64,000 nt of DNA, from assembly GCF_004337985.1 (NCBI RefSeq), contig NW_021940922.1, positions 1 to 64,000 on the forward strand. Reading direction: 5' to 3'. This stretch comes from Pyricularia pennisetigena. Taxonomy: Eukaryota; Ascomycota; Sordariomycetes; Magnaporthales; Pyriculariaceae. Below are positions 31,134 through 43,437 of this stretch, piece by piece; the stretch's first letter is position 1; each line of letters begins with the position of its first letter. The notes under the pieces are model-generated. The model saw only the letters and a program-made list of their open reading frames with translations, was not told the origin of the DNA and did no database searches. The translations under genes and the position numbers were made by a program.

Positions 31134-32127
31134 TTGCTCCCAAAGGGTGCAGCTATAACGGTCGCTGATTTGCATAACCTTTCTAAACACCTAGGTGATC
31201 AACGTTCAGGCGGCGATTCTGATGAGCGAGCCGTTGGGACATGTTGGGATTCGGCAAATAAAACAGACACTGATCCTGACGCTGTACCTTTGGGTTCCAT
31301 GCTAAACAATGCGCAAAACATGGCTCAGACAAGCTGTACAGAAATCTTCCCAAGCATCCTTCCAAGCAGTCTTTATCTGGTGGTAACCAGCGTGAGTGAA
31401 GAAGCATTGTGGTTACAGCCGGCTGCTTCTGCTCTTCGAACGGATGAACTAGGCGACGCACTCTCATCATTTGGGTCATGGTAGTCTATGCCATGTGATC
31501 CTTTTTTTGCAATCGTTTTACGAAAATGCGTCCATTCCTGCCCACTTTTCAACGATGGCAACCACAACCAGCGATTCAAGCTTTGCCATATTGCCTTACA
31601 GTAACGCCCCGGCTGGGTTCGACTGTTTTGCACCTCAGTGCGCTCAATTCGAAACGGTTGCGGGTTTCGAAATGCTCGTCCCTCAATACCAGCATCAGTG
31701 GGTGTAGGCATTGGGCTGCATAAGCCGGACCAGGCAAGAGGCCGAGAAACTTGGATTCAAAAAGGTCCTGCTGTCGTCCGACCTACTCAGGATGACAGCT
31801 GGTGTGCACGATGCTGATGGCCTGTCAAAGCCCCACGAGCAGCAATCGGAGCATATTACCGCAATCCTGGTTTTCAGCACTCCTCATAACTGGCGCCTGG
31901 ACTTGCAACTTGCTTTGGATCTTCTTCTTCCATGCAACCACGCCGCCTCAGGTCCGGCAAACGGTGGCCTCATAATCGAAAACGGCATGTACGGTCACTC
32001 GTCGAAACTATACTTCAAAAGCCTTTCTTCTGGAAAAGCAGTATCTGAGTCTCTATCGACTCTTAGTGTTGATGATTTTGTGTGCGCGTTGCAAGCCATT
32101 TGGCTAAAGAGAGCCTGGCAAACTTGA
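31134..32127 (+). pseudogene. Gene J (right): HAD/CECR5-like, broken by stop and frameshifts
   Basis: A first open segment (31134-31484) ends in TAG. Homology to the left J continues in another frame (31555-31707) and then in a third segment (31711-32127), whose last 110 or so residues are identical to the left copy. The last part lies in the conversion tract. No transposon is present; decay is by point and indel changes, independent of the left copy. Confidence 0.65.
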
Positions 32128-32784
32128 TTTGAAGAGACGGAAAGATGATGATGGGTTACTAGCTTTTCAAATTCGATGCGCATTTCTATATTTTATGACG
32201 GAAGATCAGGCTGTCGGCCTATACTGGGACTAAACGATACTACCACAGTCTTTATAGCTTTCCTCCACTACTTTTCTCTAATTTGATTTCTGTTCGCCTG
32301 CTTCCGTACTATTCGAAATTCTTTGGTATCAACCTAACTTTGCAAGATTTTACTACTTGCTATTCGAGCATCAAACACTGTAAAGCTTTTTAGACTACCA
32401 CGACCGTACGTACAGCCGGCTGGCCTCTGAAAATAGAGGAAATGCCAACCGTAATATCCGCCCAGTGCATACGTTAGGCCTGCCACAATAAGCTTGTAAA
32501 CGACCACAACTGCAAATCGACCAAGGTGCTATCTCCTACCGCCGCTCCAAAATCAGTTTACCCACCCAACGCTCTTCCTGTAGGCTGATTAAGCACTCGT
32601 AAGGCTGGCGGCAAAGCGGGCATTTCGACTCGCTCAAGAACCACCTTTCGGCACACGCAGAACACATTACATGTCCTTTTTGCTGTCAGCCAGGGTCGAA
32701 TACAAAACAGCAACTTGACACGTACCGCATTTTGTCACCAGCATTTGGGTTTTTTGCTCCAGACAGATTCCGCAATCGGCACTG
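31815..32784. repeat. Gene-conversion-like tract (right)
   Basis: Reverse complement of 13750-14719 with no difference found. All paired coordinates add to 46534, so there are no indels across the tract. Confidence 0.75.
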
Positions 32785-33412
32785 CGAAAAACTCTGATGC
32801 TTGTCATACCATCCGTCTCCGGGTGGTTTTTACACTTCAGCAGGCATGTTGCCGTAGGGATTTCGCTCCGACAGCGTAAGCGGCACTCGGGACAAATAGG
32901 CTACAGAGCGAACTGTTAGCGGGTTTCATACAGTATTTCACGGGTGGTTCAGCCTACCCCAAAATGCACAAACTTACACATCCGCATACGACAACGAAAT
33001 AGTCGGCATCCCGAAAAAAGGTTGAGCAGATAGAACATCTAAAATCGGTATCATCCGTAGTCAGGTCAATGACAGGCCGCAGGTTTAAATCCTGCAGGAC
33101 GCGTTCGAGTTGAGTGCACGTTTCCGCCTTTTGCTTTGCAACCGACAATTGCCGATTTGCTTCTGCGAGCTCGACTTCTAGGTCCCGGTATAGCTGAAAC
33201 ATGAGAGTGGTAAACTGTTGATTGCTGCGTCGGCTGTACTCTAAATGGTGGCAAAGGAGTGCTGTTCGATCATCTAATTGTCTTTGGAACTGTTGTCGCA
33301 TTCGCTCGACTTGCCCAGTGCTTTCTTCGGCCCGTAGTTGACGAGCCTGTTCGCCATCTTCCCTTGCGCAGAGCGCGTAGAATGGGGGAAGGCGAACTGT
33401 TGTATGCTCCAT
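32536..33412 (-). CDS. Gene I (right): coiled-coil protein with two zinc clusters (RING)
   Basis: Exons 33412-32978, 32900-32726 and 32675-32536; 249 aa. Intron positions and the C3HC4 ending (CGICLEQK...KCGHVMC...CPLC) are identical to the left copy. The only length change is one residue lost in the Glu-rich run near residue 32. Both copies look functional. Confidence 0.85.
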
Positions 33413-35450
33413 AGGCTTTCTTCAAGTGTCTATACCAACCGTTGGGAACGAAGTTGTAAAAGGTAAAACAGATGGAAGATTGGAGCAGGGGCGGGAGAAA
33501 AGGGCTGGTATTTATATTACCAACGCAGCACCTGTGGCACGACACTGCTAGCAACTGCCTCCTTGCTGTTCTGGTCCATCAACTTTCCAAGAAAGCCAAA
33601 TGCCTAATTCCCTGTCACAAGAAGGCAATTTGTAAAACTGTGTGTTACGGTACAAGTCCAGCGTTTGAACCCTCCACCCGAACTCGGAAACCTATGCTGC
33701 AATAACCTCTACAGCATTTTTTCAGCGACCCAGAAAGATGAAGCAAGAGGCACGTCTGCATACTAGAGTAATGGACTTCGACATCCAGTCCGGGGCATGC
33801 TATTGGGTAAAAGCAGCCATTTGCCGGGTTGTTACCATTGCGTGCGTGCGGGTTCTGTTGCTTATTACTATCAAAAACTTTTTTTTCTCTCTTTTTTTCC
33901 TGCAGCTTGCCTATCGATCAGGGCCCCCCGCCAAGCAGCTTTGCAAAAATGCTCGCTGATTGATTAGCGGCAAAACCTCGGCAGAGATTCAGCGGCCTGA
34001 AGCCAAGGATGTCTTTGGCAAGTCTCCCTCGTCACACACACAGGCGGATAAATTTCTCGCCCGCGCCGCAACTTACCGGAATAGGCAGGTAGGAAATGTT
34101 GGTCATTTAATCCAAAGCTTCGGATCGTGCCTTTATAATTGCTGGTTGAACACGAGTCAGCACGCCTTTTGGTAATCTCCAGAGTTGAGTAGGGTGTCCC
34201 AAGCGGTCGGAATCGGTCGAAATGAAATATGGGGCGGGGGACGTTGGTGACATGATTTGGATACGAAGTGAATCTTCGGAGTTTGGTAAAGGAATCGATG
34301 CCGCATCGAATCTGTTACCCTGCCAGAACGATCCAGACAGCTGCACGAGGCGGGGCGCAAATGCTGAAAAGGAGCTGCGACGTGATTAAAACTTGGATTT
34401 GTCGCGTTGCATACATGACGAATTCCAAACATTGCTGTTGGCAGGTATGTGTTGGCGGGTATGTATTTTGAAGAACCAACGACCGTCACACATCGTCACC
34501 TCAGCGGCGACAAAACGTCGTAACCGAGAGCCTCGGTCTACGTATCGCCGAAACGCAACTTTTCTGTGCGATCCAACACTTTGAGGCGCCAGATTGGGGT
34601 TTGTGGAGCGATAACCATTCGTTGGAACATGATGGGAGACGTGGCGATCCAAATTGTTTGTTGCATCCGCAATTTTGCCCCTTTTTTGTCACATTTTTTA
34701 TGAGCCTCGTCACAGGTGGGGGGCGCAAGGTCTGCGGGGCCGGCCGGGCGGTTGGGCGAATCAAGCGAGGATTTTTAATGACCAATATGGCGCCTAAACA
34801 GCTTACCCGACACGGGTCATTTGGCGCATTGTTTGACGTTGTGGCCTTGTACGGCATATGGCTTCCAGACCCGTTCGATTTAATCCCCAGCCTGCACGAA
34901 GGGGAATGTTAAACACTTTTAGAATTGCCGAAAATGTTGCCGAATTTGCGAGCCTTTGCCGTGATTAAAATGTGCTAGAGAATTAGGTTACACATTCTCT
35001 CTTCATACCGTTGACCAACAGGCTCGACGCGGATTTGTCAAGTAGAAGCGCTCATGGCCAGGTTTTGGTCCTGCGTTTGCTAGGCTCCACTGCAGGTCCT
35101 GATGACCGAACAAGAAGTAGGTTTGCGGGAAAAGGAGCACGTCAGGCTTTGGGGGTTTTAACCAACATTTCCAGGAGGAATGCCAAAACCTTAAACCGGG
35201 TCGCAGACCAAGTATCGTTGGAGCTGCACGCCAGGTTTTGGGACAACTGCAACGCTTGCGAACAAGACGATTTTGCCATTGTTTATTGTAATTATGTAAA
35301 GTGTCGACCTGACGTATTTAAACAAGACCGATCGCCGACTGCCGAGGGCTTTGTTTACGTTGTTCCCCCTTTACGGTTAATCTCTTTTTTCTGTTTTATT
35401 TTTGTTCCATATCGAAAGTGTAAAACTCGGTCATCTTTTCCTTGCCTGCA
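33413..35450. other. I-H intergenic region (right), conserved, no clear gene
   Basis: Counterpart of 11691-13120 and about 600 bp longer. CC-N7-GG sites at 35058-35068 and 35231-35241 match the left arm. A segment encoding RGSRLRRFVAA in one frame is shared with the left, but the frame breaks soon after. Confidence 0.4.
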
Positions 35451-36170
35451 ATGACGAAGGAGCTTCACAATGGCGGATTGGCGGCACCAGCCTCGCACCA
35501 ACCAGTACAGCCAATTGTTTCTGACAGCCTCGATTACCAGCTCTGGCAGATTATCCAAAAGGCCAGCTCAAGCCGTCAAGAAAACGCGCAAAAGGAGCAA
35601 ATAGTTCAGCAGCTGTGGGCTGAGCATACCTCACTGCGCAAAGAGATACGAGATTTAAAAGAGCAGCAGGATGCGATAAAGTCTAAACTTGGCAAGGCTC
35701 TCGAGGAGCAGGGAAAACTGCTGACTGAGCAGGAGACCTTGGAGCTCGAGCTTACAGAGACTCAGAAAGAGAACAAAGAGCTTAGGCAATGGGCTTGCAG
35801 GTTCCCGGAAAACGGCCAGGGCCCCAGTGCCGACACGGAGACAGACAAAAAGACGGAGCAGCAGTTGCTGGATTGCCAGGTTATAGCCGAACAGCATGCA
35901 CAGGATTCCCGTCTGTTACAAGAGGAGAACAAAGGCCTGAGAGAACGTTTGAAGGCGTTTGAGGAGCGCGGAAAAGGTCTGTCAGACGATTTTGAGCAGT
36001 TTGAGGCGCAAGACAATTTGTTACGCGAAAACGGATTGCTGAGGCAAAAGTATGAGGACGTCCGACGGGAGCTTGTGGGATATTTTCCCGATTTACAGGA
36101 AGACGCCGGTAATCTTTCATTGATTTTGGCTGAAAATGCTGGAAGGGCTAAAAGGAAAAAGAGAAATTAG
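35451..36170 (+). CDS. Gene H (right): long coiled-coil protein
   Basis: 239 aa from the ATG at 35451. It is collinear with the left H apart from the missing 108-nt segment (right reads SHQPVQPIVSD across the site) and small indels. The coiled coil and the basic tail GRAKRKKRN are conserved. Good coding conservation argues that both copies were under selection. Confidence 0.7.
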   Translation: MTKELHNGGLAAPASHQPVQPIVSDSLDYQLWQIIQKASSSRQENAQKEQIVQQLWAEHTSLRKEIRDLKEQQDAIKSKLGKALEEQGKLLTEQETLELELTETQKENKELRQWACRFPENGQGPSADTETDKKTEQQLLDCQVIAEQHAQDSRLLQEENKGLRERLKAFEERGKGLSDDFEQFEAQDNLLRENGLLRQKYEDVRRELVGYFPDLQEDAGNLSLILAENAGRAKRKKRN

Positions 36171-36870
36171 ATTTTGGACTGGATCACTTGGCGTTTGTTA
36201 GTGCCTGGCATGTTAATTTGTTATTTATTTTTGGTCATGTTGGCAATCGGCAACTGCCCGTCGCAGGGGAAATTTTGCCACGGCTAAAACTAATACTTAT
36301 ACCGATGTGCGTAAAATCTGTTCAAATGTACCACAGTCCTGTTGTTTCCGTCCAAGCCCTTCAGTAAACTTTTCTTCTTCTTTCTTCAAGGCATGGTGGA
36401 AAATGTGAAGGAAAAAAAAACAGCCTCAGGCGCTAAGGGTCAAAACCGCTGGAGTGCTGACTGCTGGCTTGGTTCAACTACAGGGCAGGGCGGGGCCGGA
36501 TCCATCAATTTCAGGGCCAAGTTTTGGGACAGTTTTGGGACGAGTTGACTTTTGGGGAACGTTAAAAGTTGCTTCACAGGTCCAAATCAGCGGACTGGCT
36601 GCAAATCTGGCCCGTTTCTAGGCCCTCTTTCATGTGCTGCGTTTCAGGTCAAAGCACGTTGGTGATAAGGCGGTCGGTAGGGTAGCATCTGGATTTCAAG
36701 ACGTGATGAACATCTGGTTGTGGAATCCGAACAAGGATTGGGAATAATTGCGTTTGTTGATTTCTTGTAAAATGTGCTGAAAATTCTGGTAGCACTAGAA
36801 AATCACAGCTGCATATCGGACATGCCAAAGCTGGCAATGTCAAGCATCGTGCAAACTTATAAGCTGCTCA
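36171..36870. other. H-G intergenic region (right)
   Basis: Counterpart of 10141-10865; no gene. It carries CCAAGTTTTGG at 36517-36527 and further GGNCC-flanked sites at 36581-36625, matching those upstream of the left G. Confidence 0.45.
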
Positions 36871-36871
36871 N
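36871..36871. other. Single N scaffold join
   Basis: Comparison with the left arm shows that about 560 bp (matching 9580-10140) are missing. These include the start and first 145-150 codons of gene G. The open frame across the N is accidental. Confidence 0.9.
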
Positions 36872-38066
36872 CTCGTGCCCAGGGATAATGCTAAACTTGG
36901 GCAAAATGTGTGGGCAGCGAATGGAAGGGGACAACACGCTGGTTTTGGAGCCCGGATGTGTTTTGGGGCAGGTCATCAATACCCTTGCCACCAACCGCAA
37001 AGCCTTGCCTCACGGGAATTGTTTCGGAATCGGTGCCGGTGGCCATTTCCTAACGGCCGGTTGGGACATCGCCTTGAGCCGGCCCTACGGTTTGGGATGC
37101 CAATCCGTGGTTGGTGGACGGATCGCCCTGTGGGACGGGTCTATCGTCGAGGTGAATCAGCAAAGCCATCCCGATCTGCTGTACGCCATGCGTGGCGGGG
37201 CGGCGGCTGCAGTAGGCGTCGTCACCCGCATACGGCTGCGCCTGATTGACGAACCACCGTCGGTAACGTGGTGTTTTGCTCCTATCGACAAAACGCAGCT
37301 TCAGCTGTGCGTCGCAAAGAAAGCGTTTGCAAACGCCCGTGGCCTACCCCGCGCAATCACGGTTTCCTTCCGGTTTTACTTTGAACCCCATCAGAAAGAC
37401 CCGGTGTGCTCTTTCAACATTACCAGCCTGCTGTCGGCGAAGGAGACTACCGGGTTTTTGCGCCGATATCTGGGCCCGGAGCTGGTCGAGTTGGTTGCCG
37501 ACAGTTCCTTATGGAATGAAGAGTCGCTCATCAAACTGAGGCTGCTGCCGGCATCGGATGCCTTGGCCGCAGACCCAAGAATGCTTGCCGAGGTTTCGTC
37601 GACGGCGCTGCAGGAAAACCCACTGGTGTATTGGACGCAGACCGCTGCCCTTCGCGAGATGGCCAGTTCTTATTTCAGCTCCGTCTCGTGTTGGGTTGTC
37701 CCCGAATGCGAACCGATGTTCCTTGACCTGTACAATGCCCTCGCCTCTGTTCAGAGCCACCCGGGGCGCGGGCGGATGCATGCGCTCGTCGTTCAGGGCG
37801 GTGGTCGCATGTCGGAGCTGCAGAAGGATTGCAGTATGCCGTTAGGCCAAGCGCTGGCCAGATTTGAAGTGCATTGGGATGACGCAAAAAAGGAAACGTG
37901 GTGCCGTAACTTTACGGATAATGTTCGGGGCATACTTCAATCGAAAAAGGACCATGGGCCAGGCCGGCCTTATCGCGGGGATGCTTGGTTGAGGGAGCAA
38001 ACTGGCGATGAAAGGTTGGACGAAATATTTCAGCAATATGATCGTCGGTTTGAGGCTACAGCGTGA
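36872..38066 (+). CDS. Gene G (right): BBE-like oxidoreductase, 5' end lost at join
   Basis: About 398 codons collinear with the left G from its SCPGIML segment to the end. The Cys site (HGNCFGIGAGGHF) is present, but the His-containing SGGH motif falls in the gap. No stop or frameshift is seen in the covered part. The gene may well be complete in the genome. Confidence 0.8.
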
Positions 38067-38397
38067 CAGTGGGCGTTTAATTTTGAAAGCCTGAAGTTGA
38101 ACTTTGCGTGTTTACACAGTAGGGTTGATGTTTTGGTATAATTTGGGATTGTCTTTCCGTAGGCCTCACTTTTTAAAATATGTAAATGTGTAGAGGGAGG
38201 GAGAGCAGCAAAAAAAAAAAATTCGAAACCCGTACATAACAAGCCCGAGCAAATGTGGCCTGTAATCTTAAATTTAGTCTAAATGCCATATTTTTGTCCA
38301 TTTCAATTTTATAAAACCTCAAGGCCGCAACTGCCCCGCCCCAATTTTTGTTAACTGGTAAAAAGTCTCATGACAGAAACTGCATCCGCTATAAAAC

Positions 38398-38709
38398 ATG
38401 GGAGATTATTCGATAGAGGCTTTGATCCAGCGGGTAGAGGATTACGAAAAAATGAGCGAGGTACATACGCTTCGCGCGATCCACTTGGAAAATGCCGAAT
38501 TGGAGCGCAAAATAACAACTTATCAAAAACAATGGTGCTGCATTATAGAGCTTGTGGGTCAGACCCAGAAAATTGTCAAGGAGCTCCAATTGGCAATCCA
38601 GCAGTGCATCGAGGAACGGGTTGCTGCGGAAAAAAACCTGCTATCGTTCTGGGGCATTGAGAGGACGCCATCCGGGCCAAAAAAGGTCCGAGCGGGAGGT
38701 TGGGTCTAG
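38398..38709 (+). CDS. Gene F (right): small helical protein
   Basis: 103 aa, same length as the left copy, with the identical tail PSGPKKVRAGGWV. Differences are scattered and mostly conservative. TAAATTTAGTCT at 38269-38280 is a possible promoter element. Confidence 0.7.
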   Translation: MGDYSIEALIQRVEDYEKMSEVHTLRAIHLENAELERKITTYQKQWCCIIELVGQTQKIVKELQLAIQQCIEERVAAEKNLLSFWGIERTPSGPKKVRAGGWV

Positions 38710-39052
38710 ATTCGGGCTGTTGGTGACGATGAGGCCGTCAACTGTTCCTTACTCGTCACAGCACGGTGGCGTTTTCTCCTGTTCGGTATGTGATGGGAAA
38801 CTACACCAACAAAGCCACATTACTGATAAAAGTGGGGTTAATGCAGGGTCTACATCTACAAGCGGGGCGTGGGTGGCGGCTGAAAACGTTGACGAGTCTA
38901 AATTTAGCGCGCGGCTTAACTAGACCTGCATTCGTTTCCCCGACGGCTTGTAGATTAGCCTTCAGATAAATAATCGCCCAAGAACAAACTGACATAGAGA
39001 TTTTCGTGCCATCTTTTCGTAGATTGTCAGCAGCCAAAACTGATCCGATAAC

Positions 39053-39638
39053 ATGTCCTTCGACTGGTCACAATTCAACTCTGGAGCTCAGTTCCACAGC
39101 TTCGACTTGGAAGATTTTGCAGATTTGTCGGACTTTCAAACTTTGCCGTCAACCCAGGCACATTCAGACGTCGAGCTTCCTGATCTTACCTTCAGCGACG
39201 GTTTTCAGACAGTAACTTTTGGCTGTAGCAAAACTTCGCAGCCGGCACCAAGTCATCCTTCGTCGGAAGACAGTCCGTGCACGACGGCAAAAGACAACAC
39301 GGCCGCTGAGAGTGCAGAAGGCCTGGTACAGGTTGTGAAGCAGATTGTGCAGCAGCACTGTAAGCAGCGCTGTGAACAGCACGATGAGCAGCATTGTGAG
39401 CAGCTATTTTCTCGACGGTTACAGGAACATGTAAGACAGTTAGAGGTGTTTAACAGCGAGTAAGTACTTGTGATTTTGTTAATGGATAGCATACAACATG
39501 TCACTGACGTAATTATGTAGGAGAGAGACTCAGCTAAAGAGGCTTCAAAAGGAAGTAGACGACAAGATCGGTAGTTTGGAAAAATGGGCAGCGCAGGTAG
39601 AGGCACAAGTGAAGGCGTTAAAGGAGTTATATGAGTAG
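39053..39638 (+). CDS. Gene E (right): acidic N-terminus plus coiled coil
   Basis: Exons 39053-39459 and 39521-39638; 61-bp intron; 174 aa. The acidic start (MSFDWSQFNSGAQFHSFDL) and C-terminal helix match the left copy. A 12-bp repeat at about 39352-39405 encodes a (C/D)EQH-type run that is Cys-rich here but not in the left copy. TAAATTTAG at 38899-38907 lies about 145 bp upstream. Confidence 0.7.
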
Positions 39639-40209
39639 ATTATGGATCTGTAGGACGGTTCTATGTTGGCCTTAGTCCTCTGTCTTTTCTTTATGTCTCC
39701 GAACCTGTCGACTGTTTTCGGTTTTTTTTTTCTTTTTTTTTTTTTTACAACTTTGGACCTTTTTAGGAGCTGTTAATTTGTGTCCTCTAACCAAGTGTCG
39801 AAACGAAACTAGCCGAACAGAATCACAACCGGTAGGGCTGGTATCAATGCATGACTAGAGTCTATTGCGTCATGTATTTGGACTTTATCCCTGATTCGTG
39901 AACCTGACTTCAACTGTGTTCCAACAACTGTGACGGGTTACGTCGTACTCGTCGGTGTTCCTAACCTGGCCCCACCAATAATTTGTGCCGGTAAGGTGCC
40001 CAAGTTCTGGGCCTGGATCCCCATTTGAATATGGGGCCATTTCCCTCCTGTACATGGGACCGGAATTTCAACGTCACACCGTTGGCATTCAGCTTGCCAG
40101 CCCGGATTTGGACAAATCCTGTATTTAGGGTCTGTTCTGTCGCAACTCTCAAGATATCCCTTTTGTTTCATATTTATATTCGAATCCTCAGTCCCTTCGG
40201 AGATGCACA
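39639..40209. other. E-D intergenic region (right)
   Basis: No gene. Holds a T-rich tract (39721-39746) and the CCGGATTTGG element at 40102-40111 upstream of D. Confidence 0.5.
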
Positions 40210-40700
40210 ATGAACCCTCGAGAACAAGGCAAGCAGCGACACCAGAAGAAAATCAACCGAAACCTCAAAGGATTGCTGAGCAAGTGTTACAAATACGGAA
40301 AACTGTCCGGGGTCGAGCTGGCTCTCTATATAGAATACCCAGACAAGGACGAGTTTGTCGTTTTCGAGTCGGAAGGATACAATTGCGACGGAAAGATCAC
40401 GGAAAAGGTTTGCTTCACTCGCCGACCGGTGCATGGACAGACCTAACACTCCGCCTCTAGAAAGCTTCAGTGAAGTCGAGGATTTACAAGCCAAGCGATA
40501 TCGAGGATATGCTTAACATGTTGCACAAGAAAAAGGTGCAAAAGGTACAAAAGGTGCAAAAGCCAGGTCGAGACCAACGGAAGACACCTATTCGAAAGAG
40601 GACCTCGGATCATTCACAGGAATCCGCGCTGGATTTATCTGAAAAAATAACGCGATTGGGACAGTTTCCTAAGATCCCAGACCTTAGGATCCGGGCATGA
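40210..40700 (+). CDS. Gene D (right): MADS-box-like protein
   Basis: Exons 40210-40407 and 40461-40700; 53-bp intron; 145 aa. The MADS-like core (RNLKGLLSKCYKYGKLSGVE, LALYIEY, FVVFESEG) is nearly identical to the left copy, the best-conserved part of the pair. Exon 2 has a repeated KVQ run from a 9-bp repeat (about 40533-40561) that differs in the left copy, and it lacks the left copy's last six residues. Confidence 0.65.
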
Positions 40701-41291
40701 GGCCAAGCGTCAGAGCCGGGCTGGTAAGCATTTTTGGAGATGGCTGGTTTCTTTTTTTCTTTTTTAGGTAGTTGACGACTAGCCAGTGGGCAGTTGAAAA
40801 TACTCTGCATGAAGAAAGGGAGTTTATAAACAGATTATCAGAACAACGAGCTGTCAATTCATAATACAAGGCCGCGGAATCTGGGAGAGTCTCTATTTAT
40901 GAAAAGCACAAATCCACTTTAGCAAAATAAAATAAAGATTTAAAGCTAAACTGCTGGCGGAAAACATATTCACCACAGGCAGAAGAAGAATTAAACAAAG
41001 TAAAAGGAAGGTTTTGCAATCGGAAACAGGGACGGATGAACAAAGAACAAAACCAGGCGACGGAACCCAAGAATTGGCCCATGTACCGGACAGCTTTTGG
41101 GAGGCAAGCGAAAGTAGAGCTGGTGTTGAAATGTCGAGAGAATCAAAAGCCAGACAGCGACAGAAAATATATTTAACCCTCCCGGCATGGCTCAACCCGA
41201 GCTTTCATTGCATGGTTGGCTTATCAAAATCGAGCTTCTTTACAAAATCAGTTTATCTCAGCCGAAACCTTTGGTCAGTTGTTAAATACCC
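40701..41291. other. D-C intergenic region (right)
   Basis: No gene. CCAAGAATTGG (41067-41077) is the partner of the site upstream of the left C. Confidence 0.5.
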
Positions 41292-41882
41292 ATGTCTGAC
41301 GTTCCAGCGAGCAAACAAGGCACAAGCCCAAGGCTTGAGAGCCCGCCGTGCGCAACATCACCAGTCCGGATGGAATGCAGTATGCCAAGTGTCTCTATAG
41401 CCGGCTCGCAAGAACCCAGGCTGGAGGCCAACGGACAGACGGTACGCACATTGATGATTTCTTACTTTCGTCGCTAACTCGGCTAGGATACGTATGACGC
41501 AATCAACCGTTATTTGTGGAATGCAGTCCATCTAATCGAAGCCTCCCGCCGGGAGTGTAACAAAATATCTCAAAGCTACAGTGACCTTTTCGAAAGCTAC
41601 AAAATGCTATGGGATCAAAACCAAAAGCTCGAATCGAAGCTTTCCGCTGCTTCGGATGCCAACACTCAGCTGCGGGATTGCATCTCGACGAACGAGACAC
41701 TGAAGGCGGCACTCGGGTTTGAACTCAAGGAGAGCGAGGACGAAAACGCCGCGGTCAAGGAGTGGCACTATCAAGAAATCAAAGATAAGGACGTCGAGAT
41801 TGCTATACTGAAGGAAAAACTAAACGCGATGCATGAACAGGTTGAACAGTCTGGAATGAACATTGCAACCCCCAAAGTGTGA
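41292..41882 (+). CDS. Gene C (right): coiled-coil protein
   Basis: Exons 41292-41441 and 41487-41882; 45-bp intron (GTACGC...CTAACTCGGCTAG); 181 aa. Disordered Ser/Pro N-terminus followed by a long coiled coil, as in the left copy. Splice position is identical. Confidence 0.75.
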
Positions 41883-42329
41883 TCACCAAAAGGCGGAAAT
41901 TTGTTCATCACGCAGCGGAAACGCGCTGTTGCCCCAAAAGCAGCTTAAAATGGACTGTACGCTTAGCATTGTTTCTCTCGTGCTGGGAGAATGGGATAGT
42001 GGGAGGAAGTATGGTACGACAGATGCAAACAATGGAAGCGATGCAGGTAACCCGTTTGCAAAATAAGATATAGGCACTACGGTATTATATGTTGGTTACT
42101 TTGCTACAACAGCGTTTGTTGAGGTTATGTAATTTCCATGCATATGCAGTGGAAGTTAGTCCCAAGCCGGAACGTGGACTGATTTATGCACCAACCCAAA
42201 AACAAAAACTAACAACTTATCACCTTCACAACCAAGACTTGAGCCTTTTGTTCCCAAAGCCGTAAGCCAATCGCATTAAGCTATAGAACCCAAGTACTTC
42301 AAAAACCGGCTCGAAAGATTAAGACTGTT
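41883..42329. other. C-B intergenic region (right)
   Basis: No gene recognised. Confidence 0.45.
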
Positions 42330-42542
42330 TCACACTTGATTGGGGTAAAGGCTGCGAGTTCCGATGATAATCTTTATCCTTTTGGTTTGAGGCTTCTGAT
42401 TCTGCGAGTCGATATTCGACTTTGTCGTGGTGTCATCAGGTGGGGCTTCTGGATAGCCCGAGCTGCTATTGGATATGTTTTGGCTTTCCGTGGTCACATG
42501 CGACCTCGTGCACTTCTTGCGCGTATCGACTAGCAGGTCCAT
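42330..42542 (-). CDS. Gene B3 (right): small basic protein
   Basis: 70-aa ORF beginning MDLLVDTRKKCTRSHV, with a Ser/Asn-rich middle and the TKRIKIIIGTRSL tail shared with B2. Its start and 5' DNA match B1 (2531-2583) more closely than B2, so it is the mirror partner of B1. Confidence 0.5.
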   Translation of the reverse strand: MDLLVDTRKKCTRSHVTTESQNISNSSSGYPEAPPDDTTTKSNIDSQNQKPQTKRIKIIIGTRSLYPNQV

Positions 42543-43345
42543 ATCTATGCTTTAGACTGCAGCGATCGCCAGTGCGGCTCAGACTGTGCTCTTCTATCCT
42601 AACGTGACAAATGCACTGAAGAACCGTAAAGAAGATGGTGAGTATACTTGCTGGGATTTGGGAATGACGAACGGCTGTGGTCTGGCTGTTGGATTGTCAT
42701 TGCTGTTCTTGTATTGAAATGGAAATATGCTCTTTTATGGCTTGCGTCGGTTCAGGTCGCCGGGCGGAAAACAGGAAACTGGTCCACGGCCGACATGTTT
42801 AGGTACCAAGAAAGGGCCTGGTCCGAAAATAGGTAAACTTGGAACTGGTGCTTTTCTGTAGCAGAGCAGGTGTCCTTATATTAGCCACTGTATGGCTTTT
42901 ATTGAAGATATTCTTTTGTTGGGGGAAATCAACTGTAAAACCATACCACGGTTAAAAACGATTAGCTAGACCAAAGCTTACCCTGGCAATTGAATATCTT
43001 ATTCTGGCTTATCTCAGGTGCGAGCAAGTTTAATAACAGGAAGATCGTTGAAAAAATTGCTCTCGAATCTCCCGTGTGGCCATACTGTAATCCTGAGCCG
43101 ATGTCGGCATGGCTGAGCGAGGGTTGAGGATTGCCTGAGTCCGTGGCGCAGTCACCAGCTCCTAGTTTTGGGCCTCTTGAGTTTCACGCACCCGGAATGG
43201 GCGCAACCAGAAACCAGATCGGTATCGGGCCCAATTTCTCCCTTTTCAACTTCCGGGTTCTTATCTCCCGAGTCTTAGTGGGATTATCTGGGCGTCCCAG
43301 TATTTAAATATGATGTCCGTAAAGAATGTCGATTAGCGGCGAATT
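42543..43345. other. B3-A3 spacer, first part
   Basis: Matches the B-proximal part of the left A1-B1 spacer and stops at GCGGCGAATT (43336-43345), where left-arm homology is interrupted. No gene. Confidence 0.55.
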
Positions 43346-43437
43346 CATTATTGTGTTGTATCTAAAGCTACTGTGATCCAAATTTCGATAGCAAAACCAT
43401 GGAGAACGAAACATGTGACTAAGCCGACGCGGACGCC

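Noticed and set aside
36774..38066. Apparent novel N-terminus on the right BBE-like gene
   Set aside because: The frame crosses the N; the left arm shows that this is a join over about 560 missing bases.
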